A stretch of 61,145 nucleotides of DNA from Cellulomonas hominis. Lineage in GTDB: Bacteria > Actinomycetota > Actinomycetes > Actinomycetales > Cellulomonadaceae. The notes below the pieces were generated by a model, which made no database searches, had not been told where the DNA came from, and saw nothing but the letters and a program-made list of their open reading frames with translations. The position numbers and the translations under genes were made by a program. Location: NCBI RefSeq assembly GCF_901521055.1, contig NZ_CABEGA010000022.1, positions 1 to 61,145 of the forward strand, written 5' to 3'. The first letter of the stretch is position 1. The number at the start of each line of letters is the position of its first letter. Shown piece after piece: positions 43,926-52,544 of this stretch.

Positions 43926-43946
43926 GCGTCTCAGCCTTCGAGACGC
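43926..43946. promoter_or_regulatory. Candidate NdgR/LtbR operator
   Basis: A perfect inverted repeat GCGTCTC (43926-43932) and GAGACGC (43940-43946) with a 7-bp centre, in the 95-bp leuC/ndgR gap and directly upstream of the regulator's -10 box. Confidence 0.55.
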
Positions 43947-43952
43947 CAATAT
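43947..43952 (+). promoter_or_regulatory. Leaderless-type -10 box for ndgR
   Basis: CAATAT, then 6 nt and ATG 43959; it abuts the inverted repeat. Confidence 0.4.
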
Positions 43953-43958
43953 CGACCT

Positions 43959-44678
43959 ATGGACAACTCTAGCGGAGTCGGCGTACTCGACAAGGCCGCC
44001 TCTGTCCTCAACGCCCTGGAGGCCGGCCCCGCGACCCTCGCGCAGCTGGTCAACGCCACCCATCTTGCCCGTCCGACGGCTCACCGTCTGGCGGTCGCGC
44101 TCGAGCACCACCGCCTGGTGGGGCGCGACATGCAGGGTCGGTTCGTCCTGGGGCCGCGACTGACGGAGCTGGCGAGCGCGGCCGGCGAGGACCGGCTGCT
44201 GGCAGCGGCGGGCCCTGTGCTCGCGGCGCTGCGGGACCACACGGGCGAGAGCGCCCAGCTCTACCGGCGGCAGGGCGACCAGCGCATCTGCGTCGCGGCC
44301 GCCGAGCGGCCCATCGGCCTGCGCGACTCGATCCCCGTCGGGGCGACGCTCACGATGGCCGCCGGGTCCGCCGCGCAGATCCTGCTCGCCTGGGAGGAGC
44401 CCGACCGGCTGCACCGCGGGCTCCAGGGCGCGAAGTTCACCGCCACGATCCTGTCCGGCGTCCGCCGCCGCGGCTGGGCCCAGTCGGTGTCCGAGCGCGA
44501 GGTCGGCGTCGCGTCGGTCTCCGCCCCGGTCCGGGGCCAGTCCGGGCGGGTCGTCGCGGCGGTCTCGATCTCGGGCCCGGTCGAGCGCCTCAGCCGCCAG
44601 CCCGGCCGCCTGCACGCCGCGGCCGTCGTCTCGGCGGCGAACCGCCTGACGGAGGTCCTGCGCCGCACCGCGGAGTAG
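43959..44678 (+). CDS. ndgR: IclR-family regulator NdgR/LtbR
   Basis: A 239-residue regulator beginning MDNSSGVGVLDKAASVLNAL, very close to Streptomyces NdgR and related to corynebacterial LtbR, which controls leuCD. The winged helix is LVNATHLARPTAHRLAVALE. The ligand-binding domain includes ESAQLYRRQGDQRICVAAAE and GVRRRGWAQSVSEREVGVAS. It probably regulates the divergent leuCD and its own gene in response to amino-acid supply. Confidence 0.92.
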   Translation: MDNSSGVGVLDKAASVLNALEAGPATLAQLVNATHLARPTAHRLAVALEHHRLVGRDMQGRFVLGPRLTELASAAGEDRLLAAAGPVLAALRDHTGESAQLYRRQGDQRICVAAAERPIGLRDSIPVGATLTMAAGSAAQILLAWEEPDRLHRGLQGAKFTATILSGVRRRGWAQSVSEREVGVASVSAPVRGQSGRVVAAVSISGPVERLSRQPGRLHAAAVVSAANRLTEVLRRTAE

Positions 44679-44722
44679 CGCGCCGCGAGGTCGAGCGTTC
44701 GCGCGGCGAGGTCGTCAGTCGT

Positions 44723-44758
44723 GCACGAGGTCGTCAGGTCCACCTGACGACCTCGTGC
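44723..44758. terminator. Long hairpin with GAGGTCG core
   Basis: A perfect 17-bp stem (44723-44739 with 44742-44758) closed by CC. Partial copies of the arm surround it (for example 44706-44718 and 44765-44772). It lies between ndgR and the convergent tRNA genes. Confidence 0.7.
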
Positions 44759-44836
44759 CGATATGACGACCTCACACCCTGGGGCCGACCTCGGAATGGC
44801 GGTCGAGGCGGCGGAAATGCGTTCTGGGGAGCAGAA

Positions 44837-44864
44837 AGGCCGGTCACCTGATGGTGACCGGCCT
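44837..44864 (-). terminator. Intrinsic terminator of the tRNA transcript
   Basis: A 12-bp stem (44837-44848 with 44853-44864), tetraloop ATCA on the minus strand, followed by TTTCTGC. It sits 7 nt after tRNA-Glu. Confidence 0.8.
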
Positions 44865-44871
44865 CTCGATG

Positions 44872-44944
44872 TACCCCCAAGGGGATTCGAACCCCTGTTA
44901 CCGCCGTGAGAGGGCGGCGTCCTAGGCCTCTAGACGATGGGGGC
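44872..44944 (-). tRNA. tRNA-Glu (anticodon CTC)
   Basis: A full cloverleaf of 73 nt. The anticodon stem-loop is CCGCC-CTCTCAC-GGCGG, the T-arm AGGGG-TTCGAAT-CCCCT. CCA is not encoded. The acceptor pairs GCCCCCA with TGGGGGT, leaving an uncommon G1-U72 wobble. Confidence 0.95.
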
Positions 44945-45046
44945 CTGGACGATCTCTCCCCTACCGGGGATCGACCGGGAACTACTGTACAGCATCCTGC
45001 TCGACTCGGTGAAATCCGCCCTCGCGGGCAATGTCACCGGGCCTTG

Positions 45047-45118
45047 CTGGGGTACCAGGACTCGAACCTAGACTAAGTGAACCAGAATCACTCGTGCTGC
45101 CAATTACACCATACCCCA
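45047..45118 (-). tRNA. tRNA-Gln (anticodon CTG)
   Basis: A 72-nt tRNA with acceptor TGGGGTA/TACCCCA, anticodon loop TTCTGGT and T-loop TTCGAGT. CCA is not encoded. It lies 102 nt upstream of tRNA-Glu, probably in one transcript. Confidence 0.96.
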
Positions 45119-45230
45119 ATGGGACAAAACCCCCGCTGATCCCGGTCCCGCGACCAGCACCGACCGGCGCACAGGGCGCCGTCCGAGCGGTTGGGGGGCC
45201 GACGTCAACCGGACGTCTCACCGGCCGAGA

Positions 45231-45259
45231 ACATTACCGGACAGTCGGGCGGGCTCCAA
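45231..45259 (-). promoter_or_regulatory. Promoter of the tRNA-Gln/tRNA-Glu unit
   Basis: On the minus strand TTGGAG (45254-45259), a 17-bp spacer and TAATGT (45231-45236), giving a start about 105 nt upstream of tRNA-Gln. Confidence 0.55.
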
Positions 45260-45296
45260 ACCGGCCGCTCGCGAGGCCTGTCCGGGCACCCGGTGG

Positions 45297-45302
45297 CAGT
45301 CT
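45297..45302 (+). promoter_or_regulatory. Leaderless-type -10 box for the methyltransferase at 45310
   Basis: CAGTCT, then 7 nt and GTG 45310; a weaker match because the first T is missing. Confidence 0.35.
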
Positions 45303-45309
45303 CGGAGGC

Positions 45310-46122
45310 GTGACCGACCAGCCCGCCTCCCCCACCCGCGACGCCGCCCACCACGCCACCCACGACGACCGGCACGCCCGCCGCGCGGCCTCGTTCGGCG
45401 CCGCCGCCGCGCTGTACCAGACGGCCCGCCCGTCCTACCCGGACGAGGCCGTCGCGTGGTGCGTGCCGCGCAGCGCCCTCGACGTCGTGGACCTCGCCGC
45501 CGGGACGGGCAAGCTGACCGAGCGGATCCTCGCGCAGGACGTCCCCGGCCGCCGGGTCACAGCCGTGGAGCCGTCCCCGGGCATGCGCGACGCCCTGCAC
45601 GCCGCGCTCCCCGGGGTGACCGTCCTGCCGGGCACCGCCGAGGGCACCGGGCTGCCGGCGGCGAGCGCCGACGCGGTGGCGGTCGGGCAGGCGTGGCACT
45701 GGTTCGACCCGCCGCGCGCGGCGGCCGAGCTCGCCCGGGTGCTGCGGCCGGGCGGCACGCTGGCGCTGCTGTGGAACGTCCGGGACACCGAGGCCGGCGC
45801 CGGGTGGGTCGCCGACGTGGAGGAGATCCTGCACCGCGACGACCCGCTGCGGACCATCAGCGGGCCCCCGGCCCTCGGGTCCGTGTTCGGCCCCGTCGAG
45901 CACCGGCAGGTGCGGTGGACCGACCCCGTGGCGCCGTCGTCGCTGCGGGCGCTCGCCGCGAGCCGCTCGCACGTGCTGACCCTCCCGGAGGACGCGCGGG
46001 AGGCGCTGCTGGCGGAGATCGACGAGCTCGCGGCGACGCACCCGGAGCTCCGCGGGCGCGACGTCGTCGCGATGCCCTACCGGACGGACTGCTTCCGCGC
46101 GGTCCGCACCGCCTCGCGCTGA
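45310..46122 (+). CDS. Class I SAM-dependent methyltransferase
   Basis: A 270-residue methyltransferase of unknown substrate. Motif I is VVDLAAGTGKLTERI, motif II-like ADAVAVGQAWHWFD and the post-motif LARVLRPGGTLALLWN. AWHWFD is common in the branch related to trans-aconitate-type methyltransferases. The C-terminal RALAASRSHVLTLPEDAR fits the same group. The stop codon is followed directly by a 10-bp tandem repeat. Confidence 0.85.
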   Translation: MTDQPASPTRDAAHHATHDDRHARRAASFGAAAALYQTARPSYPDEAVAWCVPRSALDVVDLAAGTGKLTERILAQDVPGRRVTAVEPSPGMRDALHAALPGVTVLPGTAEGTGLPAASADAVAVGQAWHWFDPPRAAAELARVLRPGGTLALLWNVRDTEAGAGWVADVEEILHRDDPLRTISGPPALGSVFGPVEHRQVRWTDPVAPSSLRALAASRSHVLTLPEDAREALLAEIDELAATHPELRGRDVVAMPYRTDCFRAVRTASR

Positions 46123-46160
46123 CCTGGGCTCACCTGGGCTGACCTGGGCTGACCTGGGCT
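46121..46160. repeat. Four 10-bp tandem repeats (GACCTGGGCT)
   Basis: The units at 46121, 46141 and 46151 are identical and the one at 46131 starts with C. The first unit overlaps the last bases of the methyltransferase stop codon. Confidence 0.9.
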
Positions 46161-46189
46161 CACCCGCGCCGACCAGGGCCGGCCCGCCG

Positions 46190-46951
46190 TCAGAGCCCGA
46201 GCACCGCCGGCAGCTCGTCCAGCGACGCGATCACCACGTCGGTCGGCAGCGCGGCGGTGCCGTTCGCGTCCTTCGCGCCCAGCCCCGGCCGGGCCAACCA
46301 CACCCCGCGCAGACCGGCAGCCACGGCGGCGCGGGCGTCGACGTCCAGCTCGTCGCCCACGTACGCGGTCCGGCCCGGATCGGTGCCCAGCCGGCGGCAG
46401 GCCTCCGCGAACACGCGCGGGTCCGGCTTGCCGAACCCGAGGGTGTCGACGCCGACCAGGAGCGGCACGTCGGCCGCCAGCCCCGCCCGGGTCAGCTTCG
46501 CGATCTGGTACTCGGTCGCGGCGTTGGTGAGGGCGCCGACCTTCACGCCCGCGTCCAGCAGGCGCCGGACGACCGCCGCGGCGTCGGCGTGCGCGGCCCA
46601 GGCGGCGCGGAACCGCTCCTCGAACAGCGCGTTCCACTCGTCGTAGGCGGCGTCGTCGAGCGCCGGCCCGCCGAACGTCGCGTGCAGGTCGTTGGCGCGG
46701 GCCATCCGCTGCTCGCGGTACGACACCTCGCCGCGCGTGTACCGGCGGTACCGGCCGCCGGAGTCGGCGCGCCATTGGTCCAGCACCTCGGCGTCCCGCG
46801 CCGGGTCGAGCTCGGGGAGCCAGCGCCGGCTCACGGCGGCGAGCGCCGCGGCGAAGGCCCCGTGCGTGTCGACCAGCGTGTCGTCGACGTCGAACAGGAC
46901 GCCGTCGACCGCCAGCCCGGGCACGGCGGGGGGCACAGCGGCGGCCGTCAC
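46190..46951 (-). CDS. HAD-superfamily hydrolase
   Basis: A 253-residue phosphatase-type HAD protein. Motif I is [12 protein letters not shown] (nucleophile and acid Asp), motif [12 protein letters not shown], the motif III Lys [10 protein letters not shown] and motif [13 protein letters not shown] helical cap lies between motifs I and II. The substrate is unknown. Its GTG start overlaps the gltX stop by 4 nt. Confidence 0.88.
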   Translation of the reverse strand: MTAAAVPPAVPGLAVDGVLFDVDDTLVDTHGAFAAALAAVSRRWLPELDPARDAEVLDQWRADSGGRYRRYTRGEVSYREQRMARANDLHATFGGPALDDAAYDEWNALFEERFRAAWAAHADAAAVVRRLLDAGVKVGALTNAATEYQIAKLTRAGLAADVPLLVGVDTLGFGKPDPRVFAEACRRLGTDPGRTAYVGDELDVDARAAVAAGLRGVWLARPGLGAKDANGTAALPTDVVIASLDELPAVLGL

Positions 46952-48453
46952 AGCGAGGCGCGCAGCGTCGCGAGCCGCGCCAGGGTGGAGTCCTTGCCGA
47001 GGATCTCCAGGGACTCGAACAGCGGCGGCGACACGCGACGGCCCGACACGGCCACGCGCAGCGGCGTGAACGCGAACCGCGGCTTGATGCCGAGCCCGTC
47101 GACCAGCGCGGCCTGCAGGGCGTCCTGCGTGGCCTGGGTGGTGAACCCGTCCGCCGGCAGCTCCGACAGCGCGGCGGTCGCGGCGTCGAGCACGTCGGCG
47201 GCGCTGTCCTTCAGCGCGCCCCGGGCGTCCTCCTCGACGACCAGCGCGTCGTCGGAGGTGAACAGGAACCCGAGCATCCCCACGGCCTCGCCGAGCAGCG
47301 TGACGCGGGTCTGGATCAGCGGCGCGCCGGCGTCGAGCAGGGCGCGGTGCTCCGGCGACAGGTCGGCGTACGAGTCGGCCGGCACCAGGCCCGCGGCGTG
47401 CAGGTACGGCACCAGGCGGTCGCGGAAGTCCTCGGGCGCGAGCAGCCGGACGTGCTCGGCATTGATCGCCTCGGCCTTCTTCAGGTCGAACCGCGCGGGG
47501 TTGGGGTTCACGTCCGCGACGTCGAACGCCTCGACCAGCTCGGCGACCGAGAAGATGTCGCGGTCCGGGCCGATCGACCAGCCGAGCAGCGACAGGTAGT
47601 TCAGCAGGCCCTCGGGCGTGAAGCCGCGCTCCCGGTGCAGGAACAGGTTCGACTCGGGGTCCCGCTTCGAGAGCTTCTTGTTGCCCTCGCCCATGACGTA
47701 GGGCAGGTGGCCGAACTGCGGCATGACGGTCGCCACGCCGAGCTCCAGCAGCGCCCGGTACAGCACGACCTGGCGCGGGGTCGACGACAGCAGGTCCTCG
47801 CCGCGCAGCACGTGCGTGATGCCCATGAGGGCGTCGTCGATCGGGTTGACCAGCGTGTAGAGCGGCTGCCCGTTGCCGCGGACAACCACGTAGTCCGGCA
47901 CGGACCCGGCCTTGAACGTGACGTCGCCGCGCACCAGGTCGGTGAACGTGACGTCCTCGTCGGGCATCCGCAGCCGCAGCACGGGCTCGCGGCCCTCCGC
48001 GCGGTAGGCGGCCTTCTGCTCGTCGGTCAGGTCGCGGTCGTACCCGTCGTAGCCGAGCTTCGGGTCGCGGCCGGCGGCGCGGTGCCGGGCCTCGACCTCC
48101 TCCGGCGTGGAGAACGACTCGTAGGCGTACCCGCCCTCCAGCAGGCGCCGCGCGACGTCGGCGTACAAGTCCATCCGCTGCGACTGCCGGTACGGCGCGT
48201 GCGGGCCGCCGACCTCGACGCCCTCGTCCCAGTCGAGCCCGAGCCAGCGCAGCGCGTCGAGCAGCTGCTGGTAGGACTCCTCGGAGTCGCGGGCCGCGTC
48301 GGTGTCCTCGATGCGGAACACGAAGGTGCCGCCGACGTGCCGGGCGTACGCCCAGTTGAACAGCGCCGTGCGGATCAGCCCGACGTGCGGGGTGCCCGTG
48401 GGCGAGGGGCAGAAGCGGACGCGAACCGGGGAGGCAGGAGCAGCGGAGGTCAC
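46948..48453 (-). CDS. gltX: Glutamyl-tRNA synthetase
   Basis: A 501-residue class I synthetase that charges tRNA-Glu. The HIGH-type motif is [11 protein letters not shown] (residues 16-26) and the KMSKS-type motif is NKKLSKRD. The start is placed at GTG 48453 because the -10 box TAGGGT ends 7 nt upstream; the in-frame GTG 48462 would overlap that box. A tRNA-Glu gene lies 2 kb away. Confidence 0.95.
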   Translation of the reverse strand: MTSAAPASPVRVRFCPSPTGTPHVGLIRTALFNWAYARHVGGTFVFRIEDTDAARDSEESYQQLLDALRWLGLDWDEGVEVGGPHAPYRQSQRMDLYADVARRLLEGGYAYESFSTPEEVEARHRAAGRDPKLGYDGYDRDLTDEQKAAYRAEGREPVLRLRMPDEDVTFTDLVRGDVTFKAGSVPDYVVVRGNGQPLYTLVNPIDDALMGITHVLRGEDLLSSTPRQVVLYRALLELGVATVMPQFGHLPYVMGEGNKKLSKRDPESNLFLHRERGFTPEGLLNYLSLLGWSIGPDRDIFSVAELVEAFDVADVNPNPARFDLKKAEAINAEHVRLLAPEDFRDRLVPYLHAAGLVPADSYADLSPEHRALLDAGAPLIQTRVTLLGEAVGMLGFLFTSDDALVVEEDARGALKDSAADVLDAATAALSELPADGFTTQATQDALQAALVDGLGIKPRFAFTPLRVAVSGRRVSPPLFESLEILGKDSTLARLATLRASL

Positions 48454-48460
48454 GCCGTCC

Positions 48461-48466
48461 ACCCTA
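48461..48466 (-). promoter_or_regulatory. Leaderless-type -10 box for gltX
   Basis: TAGGGT on the minus strand, 7 nt before GTG 48453. Confidence 0.5.
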
Positions 48467-48505
48467 TCGAGCCGCGCCGGCCCGGCCCGACGTGCGGGCA
48501 GGCGG

Positions 48506-49288
48506 TCAGCCGCGGCGCAGCACCGGGTTGCGCAGGGTGCCGATCTCCTCGACCTCGACCTCGACGACGTCCCTCTCGGCGAGCAGGCCGACGCCGGCGG
48601 GGGTGCCGGTGAGGATCACGTCGCCGGGGAGCAGCGTGAACGCCTCGGAGATGTACGAGATGAGGTACGCGACGTCGAAGACCATCTGGGACGTCCGGCC
48701 GTCCTGCTTCGCCTCGCCGTTGACCCGCGAGCGCACCGCCAGGTCGTCGACGTCGAGCCCCGGCACGATCCACGGCCCGAGCGGGCAGGACGAGTCGAAG
48801 CCCTTGGCGCGGGCCCACTGCGAGTCGGCGCGCTGCACGTCGCGGGCGGTCACGTCGTTCGCCACGGTGAAGCCGAACACCTGCGCGAGGGCGCGCTCCG
48901 GCGGGACGTCCTTGGTGACCTTGCCGATCACGACGGCGAGCTCGGCCTCGTACGAGACCTCCTCGGTCCAGTCGGGCAGCACGATCGGGTCGTCCGGGCC
49001 GACCACCGAGGTGTTGGGCTTGAGGAACAGCAGCGGCGACGCCGGGACCTCGTTGCCCATCTCGGCGGCGTGGTCCACGTAGTTGCGGCCGACGCCGATG
49101 ATCTTCGACCGCGGGATGACCGGTGCGAGCAGGCGGACCCCGTCGCCGAGCGGGATCCGCTCGCCGGTGGGCTGCACCGGCGTGTAGATCGGGTCGCCGG
49201 TGATGACGACGAGCTGCTCCTGACCCGGCTCGCCCTCGACCAGGGCGTAGCGGGGGTCGTCCCCCGTGGTGAACCTCGCGATACGCAC
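48506..49288 (-). CDS. Fumarylacetoacetate hydrolase-family protein
   Basis: A 260-residue FAH-fold enzyme with a metal site. Family stretches are [38 protein letters not shown] (metal-binding Glu), [13 protein letters not shown] (metal-binding Asp) and [10 protein letters not shown]. Possible reactions include hydrolysis or decarboxylation of a 2-oxo acid, or acylpyruvate cleavage; the substrate cannot be told. In Actinobacteria this gene is regularly found before gltX. Confidence 0.9.
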   Translation of the reverse strand: MRIARFTTGDDPRYALVEGEPGQEQLVVITGDPIYTPVQPTGERIPLGDGVRLLAPVIPRSKIIGVGRNYVDHAAEMGNEVPASPLLFLKPNTSVVGPDDPIVLPDWTEEVSYEAELAVVIGKVTKDVPPERALAQVFGFTVANDVTARDVQRADSQWARAKGFDSSCPLGPWIVPGLDVDDLAVRSRVNGEAKQDGRTSQMVFDVAYLISYISEAFTLLPGDVILTGTPAGVGLLAERDVVEVEVEEIGTLRNPVLRRG

Positions 49289-49295
49289 GGGCCTC

Positions 49296-49301
49296 ACCCT
49301 A
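49296..49301 (-). promoter_or_regulatory. Leaderless-type -10 box for the FAH gene
   Basis: TAGGGT on the minus strand, then 7 nt and GTG 49288; same box as at gltX. Confidence 0.5.
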
Positions 49302-49305
49302 ACGG

Positions 49306-50127
49306 TCAGACCCGGGCCAGCACCTCGCCGTGCAGCACGGCGAACCACCCGTCGGGAGCCTCGCCCCACTCGCGCCAGCCGGTCGCGAGCTGCTCGAGCG
49401 CCACCTCGTCGGCGAGCCCGTGCCCGACGGCCTGCTGCGCGAAGTCGGAGGCCACGCACCGCTCCGCCCACAGGCCGGCCCACCACTCGCGGTCCTCCGC
49501 GGAGGCGTAGCACCAGACGCCGGCGGTGACGACGAGCGAGTCGGGGTCGAACCCCGCGGCGAGGACCCAGGAGTGCAGCCGCCGGCCGGCGTCCGCCTCC
49601 GCCCCGTTGGCCTGCGTGACCTCGTGGTAGAGCGCGGACCACTCGTCCAGCACGGGCGACGGCGGGTACCAGGTCATCCCCGAGTAGTCGGCGTCGCGGA
49701 CGGCCACCACGCCGCCGGGCCGCGTGACCCGGCGGAGCTCGCGCAGGGCGGCGACCGGGTCGGCCAGGTGCTGGAGCAGCTGGTGCGCGTGCACGACGTC
49801 GAAGCTGTCGTCCTCGAAGGGCAGCGCGTACGCGTCGCCGGGCGTGAAGGTCACGTTGGCGACCCCGGCCTGGGCGGCCTCCTCGCGGGCGATGTCGAGC
49901 ACCCGCTCGGACCGGTCCAGCCCGACGACGTCCCCGGGCGCGACGCGGGCCGCGAGGTCGACGGTGAGGTTGCCCGGGCCGCAGCCCACGTCGAGCAGCC
50001 GCTGGCCGGGCTGCAGGGCGGGCAGCAGGTAGGCCGCCGAGTTCTCCGCGGTGCGCCACCGGTGGGAGCGCAGCACGCTGTCGTGGTGGCCGTGGGTGTA
50101 GACCTCGGCCGGGTGCGTGTCGGTCAC
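49306..50127 (-). CDS. Class I SAM-dependent methyltransferase (UbiE-like)
   Basis: A 273-residue methyltransferase. It begins with EVYTHGHHDSVLRSHRWRTA, motif I is LLDVGCGPGNLTVDLA and the acidic loop VVGLDRSERVLDIA; LQHLADPVAALRELRRVTRP follows. This N-terminal HGHH pattern occurs in a group of small-molecule methyltransferases of unknown target. GTG 50127 is supported by TAGAGT ending 6 nt upstream. Confidence 0.87.
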   Translation of the reverse strand: MTDTHPAEVYTHGHHDSVLRSHRWRTAENSAAYLLPALQPGQRLLDVGCGPGNLTVDLAARVAPGDVVGLDRSERVLDIAREEAAQAGVANVTFTPGDAYALPFEDDSFDVVHAHQLLQHLADPVAALRELRRVTRPGGVVAVRDADYSGMTWYPPSPVLDEWSALYHEVTQANGAEADAGRRLHSWVLAAGFDPDSLVVTAGVWCYASAEDREWWAGLWAERCVASDFAQQAVGHGLADEVALEQLATGWREWGEAPDGWFAVLHGEVLARV

Positions 50128-50133
50128 CCGTCG

Positions 50134-50139
50134 ACTCTA
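50134..50139 (-). promoter_or_regulatory. Leaderless-type -10 box for the methyltransferase at 50127
   Basis: TAGAGT on the minus strand, then 6 nt and GTG 50127. Confidence 0.5.
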
Positions 50140-50229
50140 GGCGGGTCGCCGGGGTGCGTTCCAGTAGGCGGTACGTGCCGTCCCGGATGGCGGGACGACC
50201 TGCGCGGCGCCCGGCGCCCGGGACGCCGC

Positions 50230-50235
50230 TACCGT
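50230..50235 (+). promoter_or_regulatory. Leaderless-type -10 box for the membrane protein at 50242
   Basis: TACCGT, then 6 nt and ATG 50242; the same hexamer as at thiL and DUF3515. Confidence 0.5.
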
Positions 50236-50241
50236 GTCGGC

Positions 50242-51285
50242 ATGCAGCGGATCACGGGGGTCGACGTCGCCCGCGGCCTCGCCGTGCTCGGGATGATCAC
50301 GGCGCACGTCGGGCCGGGCGGACCGGACGACTCGTGGCCGTGGTCGCTCGCCCAGGTGGTCGACGGGCGGTCCGCGGCGCTGTTCGTGCTGCTGTCCGGG
50401 GTGTCGGTGGCGCTGATCTCCGGCGGGTCCTCCCCCGTCGTCGGCGTCCGGCGGGTGCAGGCCCGGACCAGGATCCTCGTGCGCGCCTTCGCCGTGCTCG
50501 GCATCGGGGTCGCGGTGCTCCTGCTCGGCACGCCGGTCGTGGTGATCCTGCCGACCTACGCCGTGCTGTTCGCGGCGGCCGTCCCCCTGCTCGGTGCGGA
50601 CCCGCGCCGGCTGCTGGTCGGCGCGGCGGCGGTCGCGGCGCTCGGGCCGGTGCTGCGCCTCGCGGTCGCCCCGGTGCTCGCGGTGCTGCCCGGGCGCGCG
50701 TTCACCGACGTCGTGGTCGGCGACTACTACCCCGCGGTCGTGTGGTTCGCCTACGTGCTGGTCGGTCTCGCCGTCGGGCGGTCGGACCTGCGCGACGCGA
50801 CCGTGCGCCGCCGGCTGCTGGGCGCCGGCGTCGTGCTCGCCGTCGCCGGCCACGGGGCGTCGGCGCTGCTGAGCCGGGCCGTCGAGCCGGGCGGGGCCCT
50901 CGCCGCGCTGGTGACCACCGAGCCGCACTCGAGCTCACCGCTGGAGGTCGTGGCGAACACCGGCGTCGGCCTCGCCGTCCTGGCGCTGTGCCTCGTCGTG
51001 GGGGACGCGGCACCGCGCCTCGTCGCCCCGGTCGCCGCCACCGGCGCGCTCGCCCTCACGGCCTACACGGCGCAGCTGTTCGCGATCGCCGCGCTCGGGG
51101 AGCGGGTGGTGTGGGAGCCCGACACCTCGGTGTGGCTGACGTTCCTCGCGGTCACGCTCGCGGCGTGCTGGCTCTGGCGGGTCGCGTTCGGCCAGGGTCC
51201 CCTGGAGCGGCTGCTGCACACCCTGGCGGCGCGCGCGTCCGACGTGTCCCCGGACGTCCTCCCCGACCCCGCCCCGCGCCCCTGA
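50242..51285 (+). CDS. DUF418/DUF1624-type acyltransferase-like membrane protein
   Basis: A 347-residue protein with about nine to ten transmembrane helices. The N-terminal RITGVDVARGLAVLGMITAH is the signature of membrane proteins related to heparan-alpha-glucosaminide N-acetyltransferase and DUF418. The His of that motif is the candidate acetyl carrier. The acceptor is unknown; a cell-envelope sugar is a reasonable guess. The C-terminal tail is Asp/Pro-rich. Confidence 0.75.
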   Translation: MQRITGVDVARGLAVLGMITAHVGPGGPDDSWPWSLAQVVDGRSAALFVLLSGVSVALISGGSSPVVGVRRVQARTRILVRAFAVLGIGVAVLLLGTPVVVILPTYAVLFAAAVPLLGADPRRLLVGAAAVAALGPVLRLAVAPVLAVLPGRAFTDVVVGDYYPAVVWFAYVLVGLAVGRSDLRDATVRRRLLGAGVVLAVAGHGASALLSRAVEPGGALAALVTTEPHSSSPLEVVANTGVGLAVLALCLVVGDAAPRLVAPVAATGALALTAYTAQLFAIAALGERVVWEPDTSVWLTFLAVTLAACWLWRVAFGQGPLERLLHTLAARASDVSPDVLPDPAPRP

Positions 51286-51320
51286 CCGTCGGAGTCGTCG
51301 ACCCGAGGGCTCAGCGGCGG

Positions 51321-51983
51321 TCAGGGCCAGCCGAGGTGCCGGTCCCAGCGGTCGTCGGTGCGCGTGTACAGCACGCGCAGGTGCGCGCGGTCCGAGTCGC
51401 CCTGCCAGAGCTCGACGTGGTCCGGCACGACCGCCCACAGCTGCCAGGTCGGCACCACCAGGCGCGGCTCGCGGTCGACCCGGGCGCGCGCCTCGGCGAT
51501 CGCCGTGGTCATCTCCCCGACCGAGTGCAGCACCTGCCCCGGACGGGACGCGAGGGCCGCGGCGCGGGAGCTCGGCGAGCGCCCGAGGAAGTCCGCGGCG
51601 GACGTGCCGTCGTCGAGCGGGTGCGCGGGGCCGGCCAGCCGGACCTGCCGGCCCAGCGGCTGCCAGTAGAACGTGAGGGCCGCCCGCGGGTTCTCGGCGA
51701 GGTCCCGGGCCTTGGTCGTGCGGGCGTCGGTCGCGAACACCCAGGCGCCGTCCACGACGTCCGCGAGCAGCACGACGCGGGAGGTGGGCGCCCCGTCGGC
51801 GCCGACGGTCGCGACGGTCATGGCGTGCGGCTCGGGGACCCCGGCGGCGACCGCGGCGGCGAACCACTCGCCGAACGCCTGCTCCGGGTCGCCGGGCAGG
51901 GCGTAGGGGTCGACCTCGGGCAGGTCACCGGTCAGGGCGGGCAGGGCCCGGATCCGGTCCCGGATCGTCGGTCGGGGCATCAT
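51321..51983 (-). CDS. pdxH: Pyridoxamine 5'-phosphate oxidase-family protein
   Basis: A 220-residue FMN-dependent PNPOx-type protein. Conserved features are AMTVATVGADGAPTSRVVLL, FATDARTTKARDLAENPRAA, FYWQPLGRQVRLAG, a segment SRPGQVLHS and the C-terminal RLRD-like region (DRAHLRVLY). It would make pyridoxal phosphate from pyridoxine/pyridoxamine phosphate. Because the C-terminal motif is not the exact R-L of E. coli PdxH, a related phenazine-type oxidase is possible. ATG 51983 follows a -10-like GATACT by 6 nt. Confidence 0.8.
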   Translation of the reverse strand: MMPRPTIRDRIRALPALTGDLPEVDPYALPGDPEQAFGEWFAAAVAAGVPEPHAMTVATVGADGAPTSRVVLLADVVDGAWVFATDARTTKARDLAENPRAALTFYWQPLGRQVRLAGPAHPLDDGTSAADFLGRSPSSRAAALASRPGQVLHSVGEMTTAIAEARARVDREPRLVVPTWQLWAVVPDHVELWQGDSDRAHLRVLYTRTDDRWDRHLGWP

Positions 51984-51989
51984 CGACCC

Positions 51990-51995
51990 AGTATC
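51990..51995 (-). promoter_or_regulatory. Leaderless-type -10 box for pdxH
   Basis: GATACT on the minus strand, then 6 nt and ATG 51983. Confidence 0.35.
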
Positions 51996-52082
51996 GACCG
52001 GGCGCGACGGCCGTGGCCGGGACACCGGCCGGGACCTCGTGGCCCCGGCCGGCGTGCCGGTGGACGCGCCGGCGCCGGCGCG

Positions 52083-52544
52083 TCAGTCCAGCGCGAGCAG
52101 CGGGTCGCCCGCGGCGACCCGGGTGCCCGGCTCCGCGAGCCGGGTGAGCGAGTCGGGCTGCGCCTCGAGGCCGATAACCGGGCAGATGGCCGACCGGCCG
52201 CCGCCCTCGACCACCGCGGGGTCCCACTCGACGAGGAGCTGGCCCTGCTCGACCGCGTCCCCCTCGGCGACGTGCAGGGTGAACCCCTCGCCGCCGAGCT
52301 GCACGGTGTTGATGCCGAGGTGCACCAGCACCCCGCGCCCGCCCTCGGCGAGCAGCACGAACGCGTGCGGGTGCAGCTTCGCGACGGTGCCCGCCACGGG
52401 GGCGACGACCGCGCGGCCCGCGTCGGGGTCGGGCTGCACCGCCAGGCCGGGCCCGACGATCTCGCCGGAGAACACCGGGTCGTCCACGTCCGCGAGGGCG
52501 TGCACGACCCCGGCGACCGGGGCGAGGACCGTCAGAGCGGCCAT
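52083..52544 (-). CDS. crr: PTS glucose/GlcNAc-type EIIA
   Basis: A 153-residue EIIA(Glc)-fold protein that passes phosphate from HPr to EIIB. The two active-site histidines are His60 (HPHAF) and His75 (GVLVHLGINTV). The stretch FSGEIVGPGLAVQPD is also typical. It starts in the stop codon of the upstream EIIB (TGATG). As a free protein it could also signal to other systems, as EIIA(Glc) does elsewhere. Confidence 0.93.
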   Translation of the reverse strand: MAALTVLAPVAGVVHALADVDDPVFSGEIVGPGLAVQPDPDAGRAVVAPVAGTVAKLHPHAFVLLAEGGRGVLVHLGINTVQLGGEGFTLHVAEGDAVEQGQLLVEWDPAVVEGGGRSAICPVIGLEAQPDSLTRLAEPGTRVAAGDPLLALD

